Shown here piece after piece: positions 44,891-53,586 of a stretch of 64,000 bases of DNA. The notes beneath the pieces were generated by a model, which was given only the letters and a program-made list of their open reading frames with translations, had not been told where the DNA came from and did no database searches. The DNA is from Streptomyces yatensis (GTDB lineage: Bacteria; Actinomycetota; Actinomycetes; Streptomycetales; Streptomycetaceae). Numbering within the stretch: the stretch's first letter is position 1; the number at the start of each line of letters is the position of its first letter. The translations under genes and the position numbers were made by a program. The stretch covers positions 2,046,001 through 2,110,000 of the forward strand of contig NZ_CP072941.1 of assembly GCF_018069625.1 (NCBI RefSeq), written 5' to 3'.

Positions 44891-44911
44891 TACTATGTAC
44901 CGTGCGGTGTA
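44891..44911. promoter_or_regulatory. Operator copy 2 of local TetR regulon
   Basis: The half TACTATGTAC is identical to copy 1, followed by C and GTGCGGTGTA. It overlaps the -10 and spacer of the MFS promoter. The second arm is less symmetric than in copy 1, so this site may be weaker. Confidence 0.65.
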
Positions 44912-44920
44912 TGCCGTCAA
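44892..44920 (-). promoter_or_regulatory. Promoter of MFS transporter gene
   Basis: Reading leftwards, TTGACG (44920-44915) and CATAGT (44897-44892) are 17 bases apart. The same -10 hexamer is used at the LLM promoter, which supports both predictions. The leader to the ATG at 44752 would be about 130 bases. Confidence 0.6.
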
Positions 44921-45013
44921 GGATCCTGACAGCACCCATGGCGGACAGGACGTCCATGACGGACAGACCTGCAGACCTATAGACGGACAGACGGACAGGG
45001 AGAGAAGACGGCT

Positions 45014-45041
45014 CGGCCCCGGGCCGAAGGACCCGGGGCCG
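45014..45041. terminator. Perfect 10-bp stem terminator after TetR gene
   Basis: CGGCCCCGGG (45014-45023) and CCCGGGGCCG (45032-45041) enclose an 8-base loop, 21 bases beyond the stop of the TetR gene. The 309-bp gap up to the MFS start also holds the promoter and operator described above and short GACGGACAG repeats near 44960-45000. Confidence 0.65.
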
Positions 45042-45061
45042 GGGAAACCGGGCAGCGGGTC

Positions 45062-45733
45062 TCAGTCGCCGGTCTGCCGCAGAACGCCCTCGATGAGGCA
45101 GTCGAGCCCGAACAGGAACTGTTCGTCGCTGGGCAGTGTGGTCATGTCCTCGGCGAGCTCCACCATGTTGGGGAAGTCCGCACGCGGCAGGGTCCCGTAG
45201 AAGTGCCTGCGGCGGCGCCGCAGTTCCTCGGCCTCGGGATGGTCCGCCTTCCCCCACGGGCGGGGGGCCTGGTAGCTGGCGAATCCCAGGCTGTACTGCA
45301 CGATCAGGCCGTAGACCCGCACCGCGTCCCGGTCCGCGAACCCCGCCTCGCGCAGCCTCCCGATGACCGCCTCGAACGCGCCCCGCATGGACTGCGGAGC
45401 GGTGCTCACCCGCGTGGCGAAGAGCCGCACGATGCTGGGGTGCTCCCGCATCATGTCGAGGAAGGCCAGCGCCAGGGCCCGCACGACCGCCTCGGGCGAG
45501 GTCTCCTCGGCGGTGGGCAGCCGGAAGTTCCCCATGACGTGGTCGGCGATCCCGTCGAGGATCTCCTCCTTGCTGCGGAAGTAGCTGTAGAGCGTCATGG
45601 CGCCCACGCCGAGGTCCGAGGCGAGCCGACGGATCGTCAGCACCTCGATGTCCTCCTCGTCGCAGATCCGGGTGGCCACCTCGATGATGCGCTCGGCAGT
45701 GAGCGCCCTCGTACGCGACCGCGGACCCGCCAC
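45062..45733 (-). CDS. TetR family regulator of the catabolic genes
   Basis: The product has 223 residues. The N-terminal domain has ALTAERIIEVATRICDEEDI, LTIRRLASDLGVGAMTLYSY and FRSKEEIL, a good TetR helix-turn-helix. The C-terminal half resembles the TetR_C tetracycline-repressor type, with FATRVSTAPQSMRGAFEAV. GTG at 45733 follows AGGAGAG. A site matching operator copies 1 and 2 lies 49-69 bases upstream of its own start, so it probably represses itself, the MFS gene and the LLM gene. It lies 165 bp downstream of the aldolase gene and could also be reached by read-through. Confidence 0.88.
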   Translation of the reverse strand: MAGPRSRTRALTAERIIEVATRICDEEDIEVLTIRRLASDLGVGAMTLYSYFRSKEEILDGIADHVMGNFRLPTAEETSPEAVVRALALAFLDMMREHPSIVRLFATRVSTAPQSMRGAFEAVIGRLREAGFADRDAVRVYGLIVQYSLGFASYQAPRPWGKADHPEAEELRRRRRHFYGTLPRADFPNMVELAEDMTTLPSDEQFLFGLDCLIEGVLRQTGD

Positions 45734-45781
45734 CTGGACTCTCCTCTTCCCACACCACCGGAAACCGGCGACGCGCCCGGC

Positions 45782-45802
45782 GCCGACGTACCGCATACCG
45801 TA
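45782..45802. promoter_or_regulatory. Operator copy 3, upstream of TetR gene
   Basis: Aligned in the leftward orientation of copy 1, 15 of 21 positions match, including the ten-base run CGACGTACCG. It lies upstream of the TetR start, as expected for autoregulation. Confidence 0.55.
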
Positions 45803-45897
45803 CAGCCGCCCCCGGGCATTTTCCCCCTCGGGCGAACCGACGGTCCGGCGGGCTGTGAGACGTGGACGGGGCGAGGTGGCCGGAGCCGATCGGGCGG

Positions 45898-46962
45898 TCA
45901 GGGGGTGGTGTTCGCGCGGGCGGCCAGGTCGAGGGCGATGTCCGTGATCATGTCCTCCTGGCCGCCGACCATCTTGCGGCGGCCGACCTCCACGAGGATC
46001 GCGCGGGTGTCCAGACCGTGGCGGACCGCGGCGGCCTCCGCATGGCGCAGGAAGCTGGAGTACACGCCCGCGTAGCCGAGGGTGAGGGTCTCCCGGTCGA
46101 CCCGGACCTCGCGGTCCTGCAGGGGCCGGACGACATCGTCGGCGGCGTCCATGAGGGGGAACAGGTCGCAGCCGTGCTTCCAGCCCATCAGGTCGGCGAC
46201 GGCGATGAACGCCTCCAGCGGGCAGTTGCCCGCCCCCGCGCCCTGGCCCGCGAGGGAGGCGTCCACGCGCGTGACGCCGTTCTCGACGGCGACCACGGTG
46301 TTGGCCACCCCGAGGGCGAGGTTGTGGTGGGCGTGGATACCGAGTTCGGTGTCCGGGTCGAGCACCTCGCGGTAGGCGCGGAAGCGGTCGCGCACACCGT
46401 CCATGGTCAGCCGGCCGCCGGAGTCGGTGACGTAGACGCAATGGGCGCCGTAGGACTCCATCAGCTTGGCCTGGCGGGCGAGTTCGGCCGGTTCGGCCAT
46501 ATGCGACATCATCAGGAACCCGGCCACGTCCATGCCCAGCTCGCGGGCGGCGGAGATGTGCTGGGCGGAGATGTCGGCCTCGGTGCAGTGGGTGGCGACG
46601 CGCACGGAGCGGATCCCGAGGGCGTGGGCCCGCTTCAGGTCGTGCAGGGTGCCGATGCCCGGCAGCAGCAGCGTGGTGGGAATCGCCTGCCCGGCGGCCC
46701 CGACGACGGCCTCGATCCAGTCCCAGTCGGTGTGGGCGCCGATGCCGTAGGTGACGCTGGAGCCGGACAGGCCGTCGCCGTGGGCGATCTCGATAGCGGC
46801 CACCCCGGCGGCGTCCAGGGCGGCGGCGATGGTGCTCGCCTGCTCGACGGTGTAGCGGTGGCGGACGGCGTGCATACCGTCCCGCAGGGTCACGTCCTGG
46901 ATGTACAGGGCGGGCGGGGCCGTTGGGGTGGGGGCGGTGGTGCCGGCGTCGGTCGTGGTCAT
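45898..46962 (-). CDS. mhpE: 4-hydroxy-2-oxovalerate aldolase
   Basis: This 354-residue class II aldolase splits 4-hydroxy-2-oxovalerate into pyruvate and acetaldehyde. It has [20 protein letters not shown] at the N-terminus (catalytic Arg-Asp of RDG), metal ligands in [15 protein letters not shown], and the C-terminal dimerisation/communication domain that contacts the dehydrogenase. Its ATG overlaps the dehydrogenase stop as ATGA. In this family, acetaldehyde is channelled directly to the partner enzyme (MhpF/DmpF). Length is normal. Confidence 0.95.
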   Translation of the reverse strand: MTTTDAGTTAPTPTAPPALYIQDVTLRDGMHAVRHRYTVEQASTIAAALDAAGVAAIEIAHGDGLSGSSVTYGIGAHTDWDWIEAVVGAAGQAIPTTLLLPGIGTLHDLKRAHALGIRSVRVATHCTEADISAQHISAARELGMDVAGFLMMSHMAEPAELARQAKLMESYGAHCVYVTDSGGRLTMDGVRDRFRAYREVLDPDTELGIHAHHNLALGVANTVVAVENGVTRVDASLAGQGAGAGNCPLEAFIAVADLMGWKHGCDLFPLMDAADDVVRPLQDREVRVDRETLTLGYAGVYSSFLRHAEAAAVRHGLDTRAILVEVGRRKMVGGQEDMITDIALDLAARANTTP

Positions 46963-47924
46963 CGTGCGGCCTCCTCGCCGGAGCGGTGTGCGGCCAGGCG
47001 CTCCGCGGTGCGCAGCGCGGCCGAGGTCATGATGTCGAGGTTTCCGGCGTAGGCCGGGAGGTAGTGGGCGGCGCCCTCGACCTCGAGGAAGACCGAGACC
47101 TTCACCGCGTCGGTGTGCGCGGCCTCGGCCGGCAGCAGCGAGCGCAGCGGATCGTCGGAGCTCACCTGGTCGAACTGCACCTTCTGCTTGAGGCGGTATC
47201 CGGGCACATACGCCTGGACCCGGCCGACCATCTCCTCGACGGAGGCGGTGACCTCCTCGGTGTCGCAGCCGGAGACCAGGCAGTGCACGGTGTCCCGCAT
47301 GATCAGCGGCGGCTCGGCCGGGTTGAGGATGATGATGGCCTTGCCGCGGGCGGCGCCGCCGACGCGCTCGATGGCGGAGGCGGTGGTCTCGGTGAACTCG
47401 TCGATGTTCGCCCGGGTGCCGGGGCCCGCGGAGCGGGAGGAGATGGACGCGACGATCTCCCCGTAGTGGACCGGGGTGACCGCGCCCACCGCGGCGACGA
47501 TCGGGATCGTGGCCTGGCCGCCGCAGGTGACCATGTTGACGTTCGGCGCGCCGAGGTGGGCGTCGCCGTTGACCGGGGGCACCACATAGGGGCCGATGGC
47601 CGCCGGGGTGAGGTCGACGAGGGTACGGCCGAGGGGGCGCAGCACCTCTTCGTGGCGCTTGTGGGCACCGGCGGAGGTCGCGTCGAAGACGAGGTCCACG
47701 TCCACGAACTCGTCCAGCTTCACCAGCCCGTCCACGCCCTCGTGGGTGGTGGCCACCTTCAGCCGGCGGGCGCGGGCCAGCCCGTCGGAGTCGGGGTCGA
47801 TGCCGGCCATCGCGGCGATCTCCAGGGTGTCGGAGAGCCGCAGCACCTTGATCAGGAGGTCGGTGCCGATGTTGCCGGATCCGATGATCGCCACCTTGGT
47901 GCGGGTGTTCGTCTCGCTGCTCAC
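46959..47924 (-). CDS. mhpF: Acetaldehyde dehydrogenase (acetylating)
   Basis: The product has 321 residues. It converts acetaldehyde, CoA and NAD+ to acetyl-CoA. The Rossmann motif is [19 protein letters not shown] (11-29) and the catalytic Cys is Cys134 in [13 protein letters not shown] at 47924 overlaps the hydratase stop as GTGA, so the three genes are tightly coupled. It forms a channelling complex with the aldolase. A longer frame upstream lies within the hydratase gene and is not used. Confidence 0.95.
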   Translation of the reverse strand: MSSETNTRTKVAIIGSGNIGTDLLIKVLRLSDTLEIAAMAGIDPDSDGLARARRLKVATTHEGVDGLVKLDEFVDVDLVFDATSAGAHKRHEEVLRPLGRTLVDLTPAAIGPYVVPPVNGDAHLGAPNVNMVTCGGQATIPIVAAVGAVTPVHYGEIVASISSRSAGPGTRANIDEFTETTASAIERVGGAARGKAIIILNPAEPPLIMRDTVHCLVSGCDTEEVTASVEEMVGRVQAYVPGYRLKQKVQFDQVSSDDPLRSLLPAEAAHTDAVKVSVFLEVEGAAHYLPAYAGNLDIMTSAALRTAERLAAHRSGEEAAR

Positions 47925-48754
47925 CGGTTGTCTCCTTCCGCGGCGAACCCGACCCCTACGGCGCCCAGGTTCGAGATACGGGCCTGGAACACATCGCCCG
48001 GGGCCGCCGGGACCATCGGTCCCAGGGCCCCGGTCAGGACGAGGTCGCCCGCCCGCAGCGGATCGCCCCGCTCGGCGAGGGCCGAGGCCAGCCAGACGGC
48101 CGCGTTGAGGGGGCCGCCGAGGCAGTCGGCACCGGTCCCTTCGGAGACCATCTCGCCGTTGCGGGTCATGCTCATCTGCACGGAGCGCAGATTGACCGCG
48201 GACAGTGGCACCGGGAAGGCGCCGAGGACGTACATCCCGCAGGAGGCGTTGTCGGCGACGGTGTCGACGATGGAGATGTCCCAGTCCCGCACCCGGCTGT
48301 CGACGATCTCCAGCGCGGGCAGCGCGAAGTCGGTGGCGCGCAGCAGGTCGACGACGGTGCACTGGGCGTGCGGCAGGTCGCTGCCGAGCACGAGCGCCAC
48401 CTCGGCCTCCACCTTGGGCTGGAGCAGCCGCCCGGCGGCCACCTCGCCGCCCTCCGGGACGGCCATGTCCGCGAAGAGGGCGCCGAAGTCCGGCTGGTCC
48501 ACGCCGAGTTGGCGCTGCACGGCCAGGGACGTCAGACCGATCTTCCGGCCGACGATCCGGCGGCCGGCGGCCTGCTCGCGCTGCAGGTTCAGCCGCTGCA
48601 CCGCGTAGGCGGCCTCGATGTCGCCGTCGTCCAAGAGCGTGCGCACCGGCGGGCAGGCGGTCCCGCCACGGGCGGCCTCCGCCAGTGCGTCGGCGGCCTT
48701 GACCACGGCCCCGGGGAAGGCGTCCGTCGGGACGCGGTCGGGCACATTCGGCAC
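47921..48754 (-). CDS. mhpD: 2-keto-4-pentenoate hydratase
   Basis: This 277-residue fumarylacetoacetase-fold enzyme hydrates 2-hydroxypenta-2,4-dienoate to 4-hydroxy-2-oxovalerate. [20 protein letters not shown], the metal-binding [10 protein letters not shown] and PALEIVDSR are characteristic. GTG at 48754 follows AGGAGG. It is the first gene of the meta-cleavage lower-pathway operon. The ring-cleavage dioxygenase and the hydrolase that would feed it are not nearby, unless the divergent alpha/beta hydrolase contributes. Confidence 0.93.
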   Translation of the reverse strand: MPNVPDRVPTDAFPGAVVKAADALAEAARGGTACPPVRTLLDDGDIEAAYAVQRLNLQREQAAGRRIVGRKIGLTSLAVQRQLGVDQPDFGALFADMAVPEGGEVAAGRLLQPKVEAEVALVLGSDLPHAQCTVVDLLRATDFALPALEIVDSRVRDWDISIVDTVADNASCGMYVLGAFPVPLSAVNLRSVQMSMTRNGEMVSEGTGADCLGGPLNAAVWLASALAERGDPLRAGDLVLTGALGPMVPAAPGDVFQARISNLGAVGVGFAAEGDNR

Positions 48755-48849
48755 GGGCTACCTCCTGAGGTGGAACGTGGGTGCCGGGCCCCCGGCGCTC
48801 CCCATGTGGCCTCCGGTATAGACGCGCGGGCCGCCACGAGCCAACTTTT

Positions 48850-48866
48850 GTTCCGTTACGCGGAAC
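48850..48866. promoter_or_regulatory. Palindromic operator upstream of meta-pathway operon
   Basis: GTTCCG-TTACG-CGGAAC is a perfect 6-5-6 inverted repeat 96 bases upstream of the hydratase start. This form recalls sites bound by IclR-family regulators of aromatic catabolism. No IclR gene is present in the window. The rest of the 311-bp divergent gap holds the hydrolase promoter. Confidence 0.6.
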
Positions 48867-48986
48867 GCGGCGGGTAGGGGGAGGTCGGACGAGGCGGCGC
48901 TGACCTGCCCTATGTCTCTCCGGCCGGAAGGGCGTACCGCCTCACGGAACGCTCCGGGCGAGGGCCCCGCCTGCGCCGCACCGCTC

Positions 48987-49020
48987 TTGACGCCACCCGA
49001 GGACTTCCGTACAAAGTACG
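48987..49020 (+). promoter_or_regulatory. Promoter and palindrome of alpha/beta hydrolase gene
   Basis: TTGACG (48987-48992) and TACAAA (49010-49015) are 17 bases apart. CGTACAAAGTACG (49008-49020), a perfect 5-3-5 inverted repeat, overlaps the -10. Its GTAC halves recall the TetR operator copies at 43-46 kb, but the spacing differs, so another regulator is possible. Confidence 0.5.
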
Positions 49021-49065
49021 ACCAGGATCGCGGGCTCGCCAACCCGCCATATCGGGAGAGTGCAT

Positions 49066-49866
49066 ATGCTGACCGCCCACTACGCCTCCAGCCGCTTCGG
49101 CCAGCTGCACTACGTCGAATGCGGTGAGGGCGAGCCGGTGCTGCTGCTCCACCAGACCCCGCGGTCATGGACCGAGTACCGCGACGTGCTTCCGCTGGTC
49201 GGCGCCGCCCACCGGGCGATCGCGATGGACACCGTCGGCTACGGGGCCTCGGCGAAACCCGCCGAGGATCAGAGCATCGAGATGTTCGCCGACGGGGTCG
49301 AGGACCTGGTGGCCGGACTGGGGCTGGAGTCGTTCCACCTGGTCGGCCACCACACCGGCGGCGTGATCGCGGTGGAGGTGGCGGCGCGCCTGGGCTCCCG
49401 GGTGCGGAGCCTGGTGCTCTCGGCGACCCCGTTCATCACCCCGGAGAAGCGCGCCCGGGCGGCGTGGAAGCGCCCGGTCGACTGGGTGCAGCCGAAACCG
49501 GACGGCTCCCACCTCATGGAACTGTGGAACCGGCGGAGGCACTTCTACGCGCCGGGGCAGGAGGCCGCGCTGGGCCGGTTCATGGCCGACGCCGTACGGG
49601 TGCTGGACCGGGCGGAGGACGGCCATATCGCCGTTCGGCTGTTCGCGATGGACGAGCGGCTGCCGCGGATCACCGCCCCGGCCACGGTCATCTGCGGGCA
49701 GGACGACGATCCCTCGATGCCCAGCTTCGAGCCCATGGTGAACGCCCTGTCCGCCACGGGACACACCGTGCCCGGAGCCGGTGTGCCGTTTCCCGAACAG
49801 CGGCCGGAGGAGTTCGCGCGGCTGGTGCTGGAAGCCGTCGCGGCCGCCGGGGCGGTGGACCGCTGA
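49066..49866 (+). CDS. Alpha/beta hydrolase with His at the nucleophile elbow
   Basis: The product has 266 residues and the alpha/beta hydrolase fold: VLLLHQTPRSWTEYRDVLP at the oxyanion strand, AIAMDTVGYGASAKP, and the elbow LVGHHTGGVIAVEVAARLGS. The nucleophile position in GHxTGG is His rather than Ser, Cys or Asp. GQDDDPSMP is near the expected acid. It is therefore either a non-canonical hydrolase, a lyase-like member, or inactive. ATG at 49066 follows GGGAG by 7 bases. It is divergent from the meta-pathway operon, which suggests a role in the same catabolism. Confidence 0.82.
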   Translation: MLTAHYASSRFGQLHYVECGEGEPVLLLHQTPRSWTEYRDVLPLVGAAHRAIAMDTVGYGASAKPAEDQSIEMFADGVEDLVAGLGLESFHLVGHHTGGVIAVEVAARLGSRVRSLVLSATPFITPEKRARAAWKRPVDWVQPKPDGSHLMELWNRRRHFYAPGQEAALGRFMADAVRVLDRAEDGHIAVRLFAMDERLPRITAPATVICGQDDDPSMPSFEPMVNALSATGHTVPGAGVPFPEQRPEEFARLVLEAVAAAGAVDR

Positions 49867-49894
49867 CGGCGGCGGAGCGTCAGGGGGCGGGGTG

Positions 49895-51016
49895 TCAGGG
49901 GGCGGGGAACAGCGAGCGGTAGAAGGGCGTCTCACGGAATCCGTCCCCGTGGTGCGTGGAGCTCCAGCTCAGGGGCACCGCCGGGCCACTGGCCCGCTGC
50001 AGCTGGCCGACGAGCGCGTAGTCGGGGTGTACGCCGTCGTCGCTGATCGTCGTGGTGAACTCGAACTCGAACCGGTCGCCCGGCCGCACCGGCAGGCCCT
50101 CCTCGGACAGCGGGGCGTAGACCGGGGTCCAACTGCTCGACTGGAACAGCGAGTCGATCGGCTCGTCGTCCTCGGCCACCCACAGCCGCATGCCGAGCGC
50201 GAGCCCGGAGAAGCGGCCCTCCCGGGTGAACGTCAGCTCGGCGCCGTCGACACCCTCCGGCTGCAGCTCGCCGTTGAACTCCAGCGGCTCCACCTCGGCG
50301 GCCCCGGACAGATACGACCGCCCCCGCACCCTGGGGTCGCCCTGGATCCCCTCGATGACCACCCGAAGGTCGAAGGGGCGGCCCACCGAGGCGAACACCT
50401 CCTCCACGTAATGGAGGACGGGGGACGGAAAGGCGGGCGGTTCGCCGAGCGTCGCGCTCTTCAGGTCCAGGGCGACGGCGGTGGTGGCGCTGCGGTGCGG
50501 GATGAACACCCCGCCGGGCTTCACCAGGCGCTCCCGCGCGTCCCGCAGAACGGACCCCGCCCCCTCCGAGCCGGCGAGCGTGCCGATGATCTCGGAGACG
50601 CACATATCGACGGGCTCGGGCAGCTCGATCTCGGTGGACAGCCCCTCCACCACCGTGACCCGGTCGGCGAAACCGGCCTTCTCGATGTTCCGCCGGGCGA
50701 TCTCCGCGGACTCGGGGATGACCTCCACGGCCCATACGTGGCGCGCTCCGGCGCGGGCGGCGGCCAGCGCCCACACCGCGTCCTGGCCCGTGCCGATGTC
50801 GAGCACCGTCCGGCCGGGGGCATAGCGGCGGACGGCCTTGTTGTACGCGCCCATCCGGCGCTCGTCCTTGATCATCACCTCGTACGCGACCTCGTCGTAC
50901 ACCGGATACTCGCCGATCGAAGCGAACAGCCACACCGGGCTGGACTCCAATGCGCACGCCCGCACCGGCACCTTGCGACCCGGTACCGCTAACTCTGCGA
51001 GGAAGGAACGCGGCAT
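49895..51016 (-). CDS. PRMT-like SAM-dependent methyltransferase
   Basis: This 373-residue protein carries SAM-binding VLDIGTGQD (71-79) and VWAVEVIPE (94-102), then MCVSEIIGTLAGSEG (138-152), whose two Glu (E142, E151) match the double-E loop of protein arginine methyltransferases. A beta-barrel-like C-terminal half (about 180-370) also fits the PRMT architecture. ATG at 51016 has a weak AGGG site. It ends 28 bp from the converging hydrolase. The true substrate is unknown; an amine on a small molecule is as likely as a protein arginine. Confidence 0.8.
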   Translation of the reverse strand: MPRSFLAELAVPGRKVPVRACALESSPVWLFASIGEYPVYDEVAYEVMIKDERRMGAYNKAVRRYAPGRTVLDIGTGQDAVWALAAARAGARHVWAVEVIPESAEIARRNIEKAGFADRVTVVEGLSTEIELPEPVDMCVSEIIGTLAGSEGAGSVLRDARERLVKPGGVFIPHRSATTAVALDLKSATLGEPPAFPSPVLHYVEEVFASVGRPFDLRVVIEGIQGDPRVRGRSYLSGAAEVEPLEFNGELQPEGVDGAELTFTREGRFSGLALGMRLWVAEDDEPIDSLFQSSSWTPVYAPLSEEGLPVRPGDRFEFEFTTTISDDGVHPDYALVGQLQRASGPAVPLSWSSTHHGDGFRETPFYRSLFPAP

Positions 51017-51563
51017 CTTCAGACCTTTCCCTGGAGTGACCTTTCACGACCAGCATGCCAGCTATAAAAACGTGGAATTCCCTAGCGATCGAACTCAACC
51101 CGGGTGAATAAAGTCCGAATATAGCCCGGTTAAAGCAATGTCAAAGCGAGAGAGCCATGGCGATCGACGCCCGATAGCGACGACGGCCCGGCCGCGGCCA
51201 CGGTCGCACCCCGACAACGGCCACCGAGGAGCCCTGTGCCGCCATGAAGCGGCTCCACCGAGCGGGCGCACCCCGAGAATTGGCATGTTCGCGATCAGAC
51301 GAGGGTTGCCCGCGAAGGTAAAGTCGGCTTGATTTCGCGGATGGAGTCCCGGATCCCGGCGCCGGAGCGTCCGAAAGTCATCGGAACTCATATGCAAACT
51401 GGTTATCCGTAGTAATTGGCGAGACAGGCACTCATGCCCAGTCGTTGAAATGGCGACTTTTCTCGATGTCCGCGATATCCGTGATGTCCGCGATCAGCGC
51501 GGGACGCATCGTACGGCCGTTCCGCCCGCAACGGATCAGGCGCCGTTCATCTGACCGCCCCTG
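51017..51563. other. AT-richer intergenic stretch, no gene seen
   Basis: More than 500 bases between divergent genes, with locally low GC (for example 51060-51130 and 51390-51470). A short repeat of GATGTCCGCGAT occurs around 51466-51495. Small open frames here lack ribosome sites and codon bias, so I call none. The low GC could mark promoters for the methyltransferase or an acquired segment. Confidence 0.45.
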
Positions 51564-51586
51564 TGTGGTCACGGACCTTGACCACA
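51564..51586. promoter_or_regulatory. Inverted repeat over -35 of metallophosphatase gene
   Basis: TGTGGTC (51564-51570) and GACCACA (51580-51586) are perfect arms with a 9-base spacer, overlapping a TTGACC (51578-51583) that could be a -35. Just beyond, GGTCACC and CTTCACA are 11 bases apart, loosely like a PHO box repeat. Confidence 0.4.
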
Positions 51587-51633
51587 GTGCCGTCCGGGGT
51601 CACCGGTTCTTCACATGATGCGCGGGAGTGTCA

Positions 51634-53509
51634 ATGGACGCAGCGGGGCGCGACCAGCTGGGCAGACGGACGCTGTTGCGGGCCACCGCCGTGATCCCGG
51701 CCGCGGGCACGGCCGCCGTCGTATCGGGTACGACACCCGGTCACGCGGCCACCGCGAAGGCCGGCGGCCACCGGTACGACCCCGAGTCACCGCGGTTCAG
51801 CCTCGCGGTGCTGCCGGATACGCAGTACCTCTTCGACGCCGACAGCTCCGACCCGGAGCCGCTCCGGGCGACCTTCCGCTACCTGGTGTCCCAGCGCGAG
51901 GACGCCAACATCGCCTTCATGGCGCACCTGGGCGATGTCACGGAACACGGCTCGCGGGAGGAAATCACGCTGGCCGCGACGGTCTTCGGGACCCTCCACG
52001 GCAAGGTCCCCTACAGCGTCCTGGCCGGCAACCACGACATCGACTCCGGCACCGACGACCAGCGCGGCGACAGCGCCTATCTCGACGCCTTCGGTCCGCG
52101 GCGGTTCTCCGCCATGCCCACCTTCGGCGGCGCCTCGCCCGACGGCTACAACAGCTACCACGTCCTGCCCGCGGGCGGGCGGGAGTGGCTGGTCCTCGCG
52201 CTCGACTGGCGGATCTCCGACTCCGGGCTGCGATGGGCGCAGAAGGTGCTCGACGCCCACCCCACCCTGCCCGCCGTCCTCACCACCCACGACCTGGCCT
52301 GGGCCGACGACGAGGGCAGCGCACAGCTCTCGGACAACGGCAAGCGGCTGTGGGACGGCCTCGTCCGCGGCAACGACCAGATCTTCCTCGCCCTGGGCGG
52401 ACACTACTGGCCCCCCGGACGCACCGTCCTGACCAACGACGCCGGCAACGACGTCCACATCCACATCACCAACTACCAGGACCGGTACTACGGCGGCGCC
52501 GGAATGATCCGCCTCTACGCCTTCGACCTGGTCCGCGATGTGATCGACGTGGAGACGTTCTCGCCCTGGTTCCTCAGCCGCGACCCGGAGAAGAGAACAC
52601 CTCTGGAGGCGGAGACCATCGAACTGACCGGCCCCGTCGACCGGTTCAGCCTGAGCATCGACTTCGAACGCCGCTTCTCCTCCTTCGCGCCGGTCGTACC
52701 GCGCAAGCCGCGCCCGGCCTCCGCGGTGATGCCGCGCGGCACCCTCGCGTACTGGCGCTTCGACGCCTCGGGAACCGCCTCCCGCGCGGGCGCGGACGGG
52801 CCGGTCGGCACGGATACGGTGCTCCGGGACCTGTCCGGCCACGGCAACGACCTCCGGGTGACGCGTCTGCACGACAGCGGGCCCGAGGTCCTGACGTGGT
52901 CCGGCGAGCACCATGGCGACCAGCCGGCCCATGCCAGCCTGCGCTTCGACGGCGGCAAGGGACCCGACCGCGGCGCGGTCCTGACCACCTCCGCCACGGC
53001 GCCGCTGAACTCCGAGAAGTTCACCCGCGGCTACACCATCGAGACGTTCATCAAGCTCCCGGATCCCTTCGAGGGCGACCACGCCTGGATGGGCATCCTC
53101 AGCTGGGAGGGGCGTTTCCGGCGACGCCGGAAAGACCACCGGCTGGTCGCCCGACGAGCCGACGTGCAGCCTCAATGTGACCCCCGAGCGCTTCCTGCAG
53201 TTCGTGGTCTACCCCCATGTGCAGGACGCCGATCCGACCTCCTGGAGCCACGCCCTGCCGGTGGGCCGGTGGACCCACGTCGCCGTCGTCAACGACGGCC
53301 ATCACACCGTGGTGTACGTCGACGGCTCGAAGATCGCCCGCAATCCCACCCAGCCGTCGACCGGAATCGCCACGCTCGGCAAGCCCTTCGTGATCGGTGG
53401 CACCCAGTTCGAGGAGAAGTTCGGCCAGGGCTTCTACGGCTGGATCGGGGACACCCGCATCGTGAAACGAGCCCTGCGGCCACAGGACTTCATGAACGCC
53501 CCCGCCTAG
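51634..53509 (+). pseudogene. Secreted metallophosphatase-LamG protein, frameshifted
   Basis: The first frame encodes a Tat-type signal (LGRRTLLRAT), a calcineurin-like phosphoesterase domain with AVLPDTQYLF, MAHLGDVTE, LAGNHDI and THDLAW, and the start of a LamG/concanavalin-like domain (TLAYWRFDASGTASRAG). After MGILSWEG the frame turns into Arg-rich nonsense. The true continuation (SGDAGKTTGWSPDEPTCSLN, then TPERFLQFVVYPHVQ) lies in the +1 frame and runs to a stop at 53509. Deleting one T from TTT at 53115-53117 restores a single protein of about 625 residues. This is either a real inactivating insertion or a base-call error. The intact protein would be an extracellular phosphoesterase bound to glycans or the wall. 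Confidence 0.82.
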
Positions 53510-53586
53510 TGTCTTCCCGATCAGAGGGGGTAGGTGGCGATCGTCCCGCCCACCGCGTCACCTCCCCCTATGACCAGGAGACACAC

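Noticed and set aside
51095..51397. Small genes in the AT-rich gap (64 to 100 residues, both strands)
   Set aside because: No ribosome sites, no protein-like composition, and the frames overlap each other.
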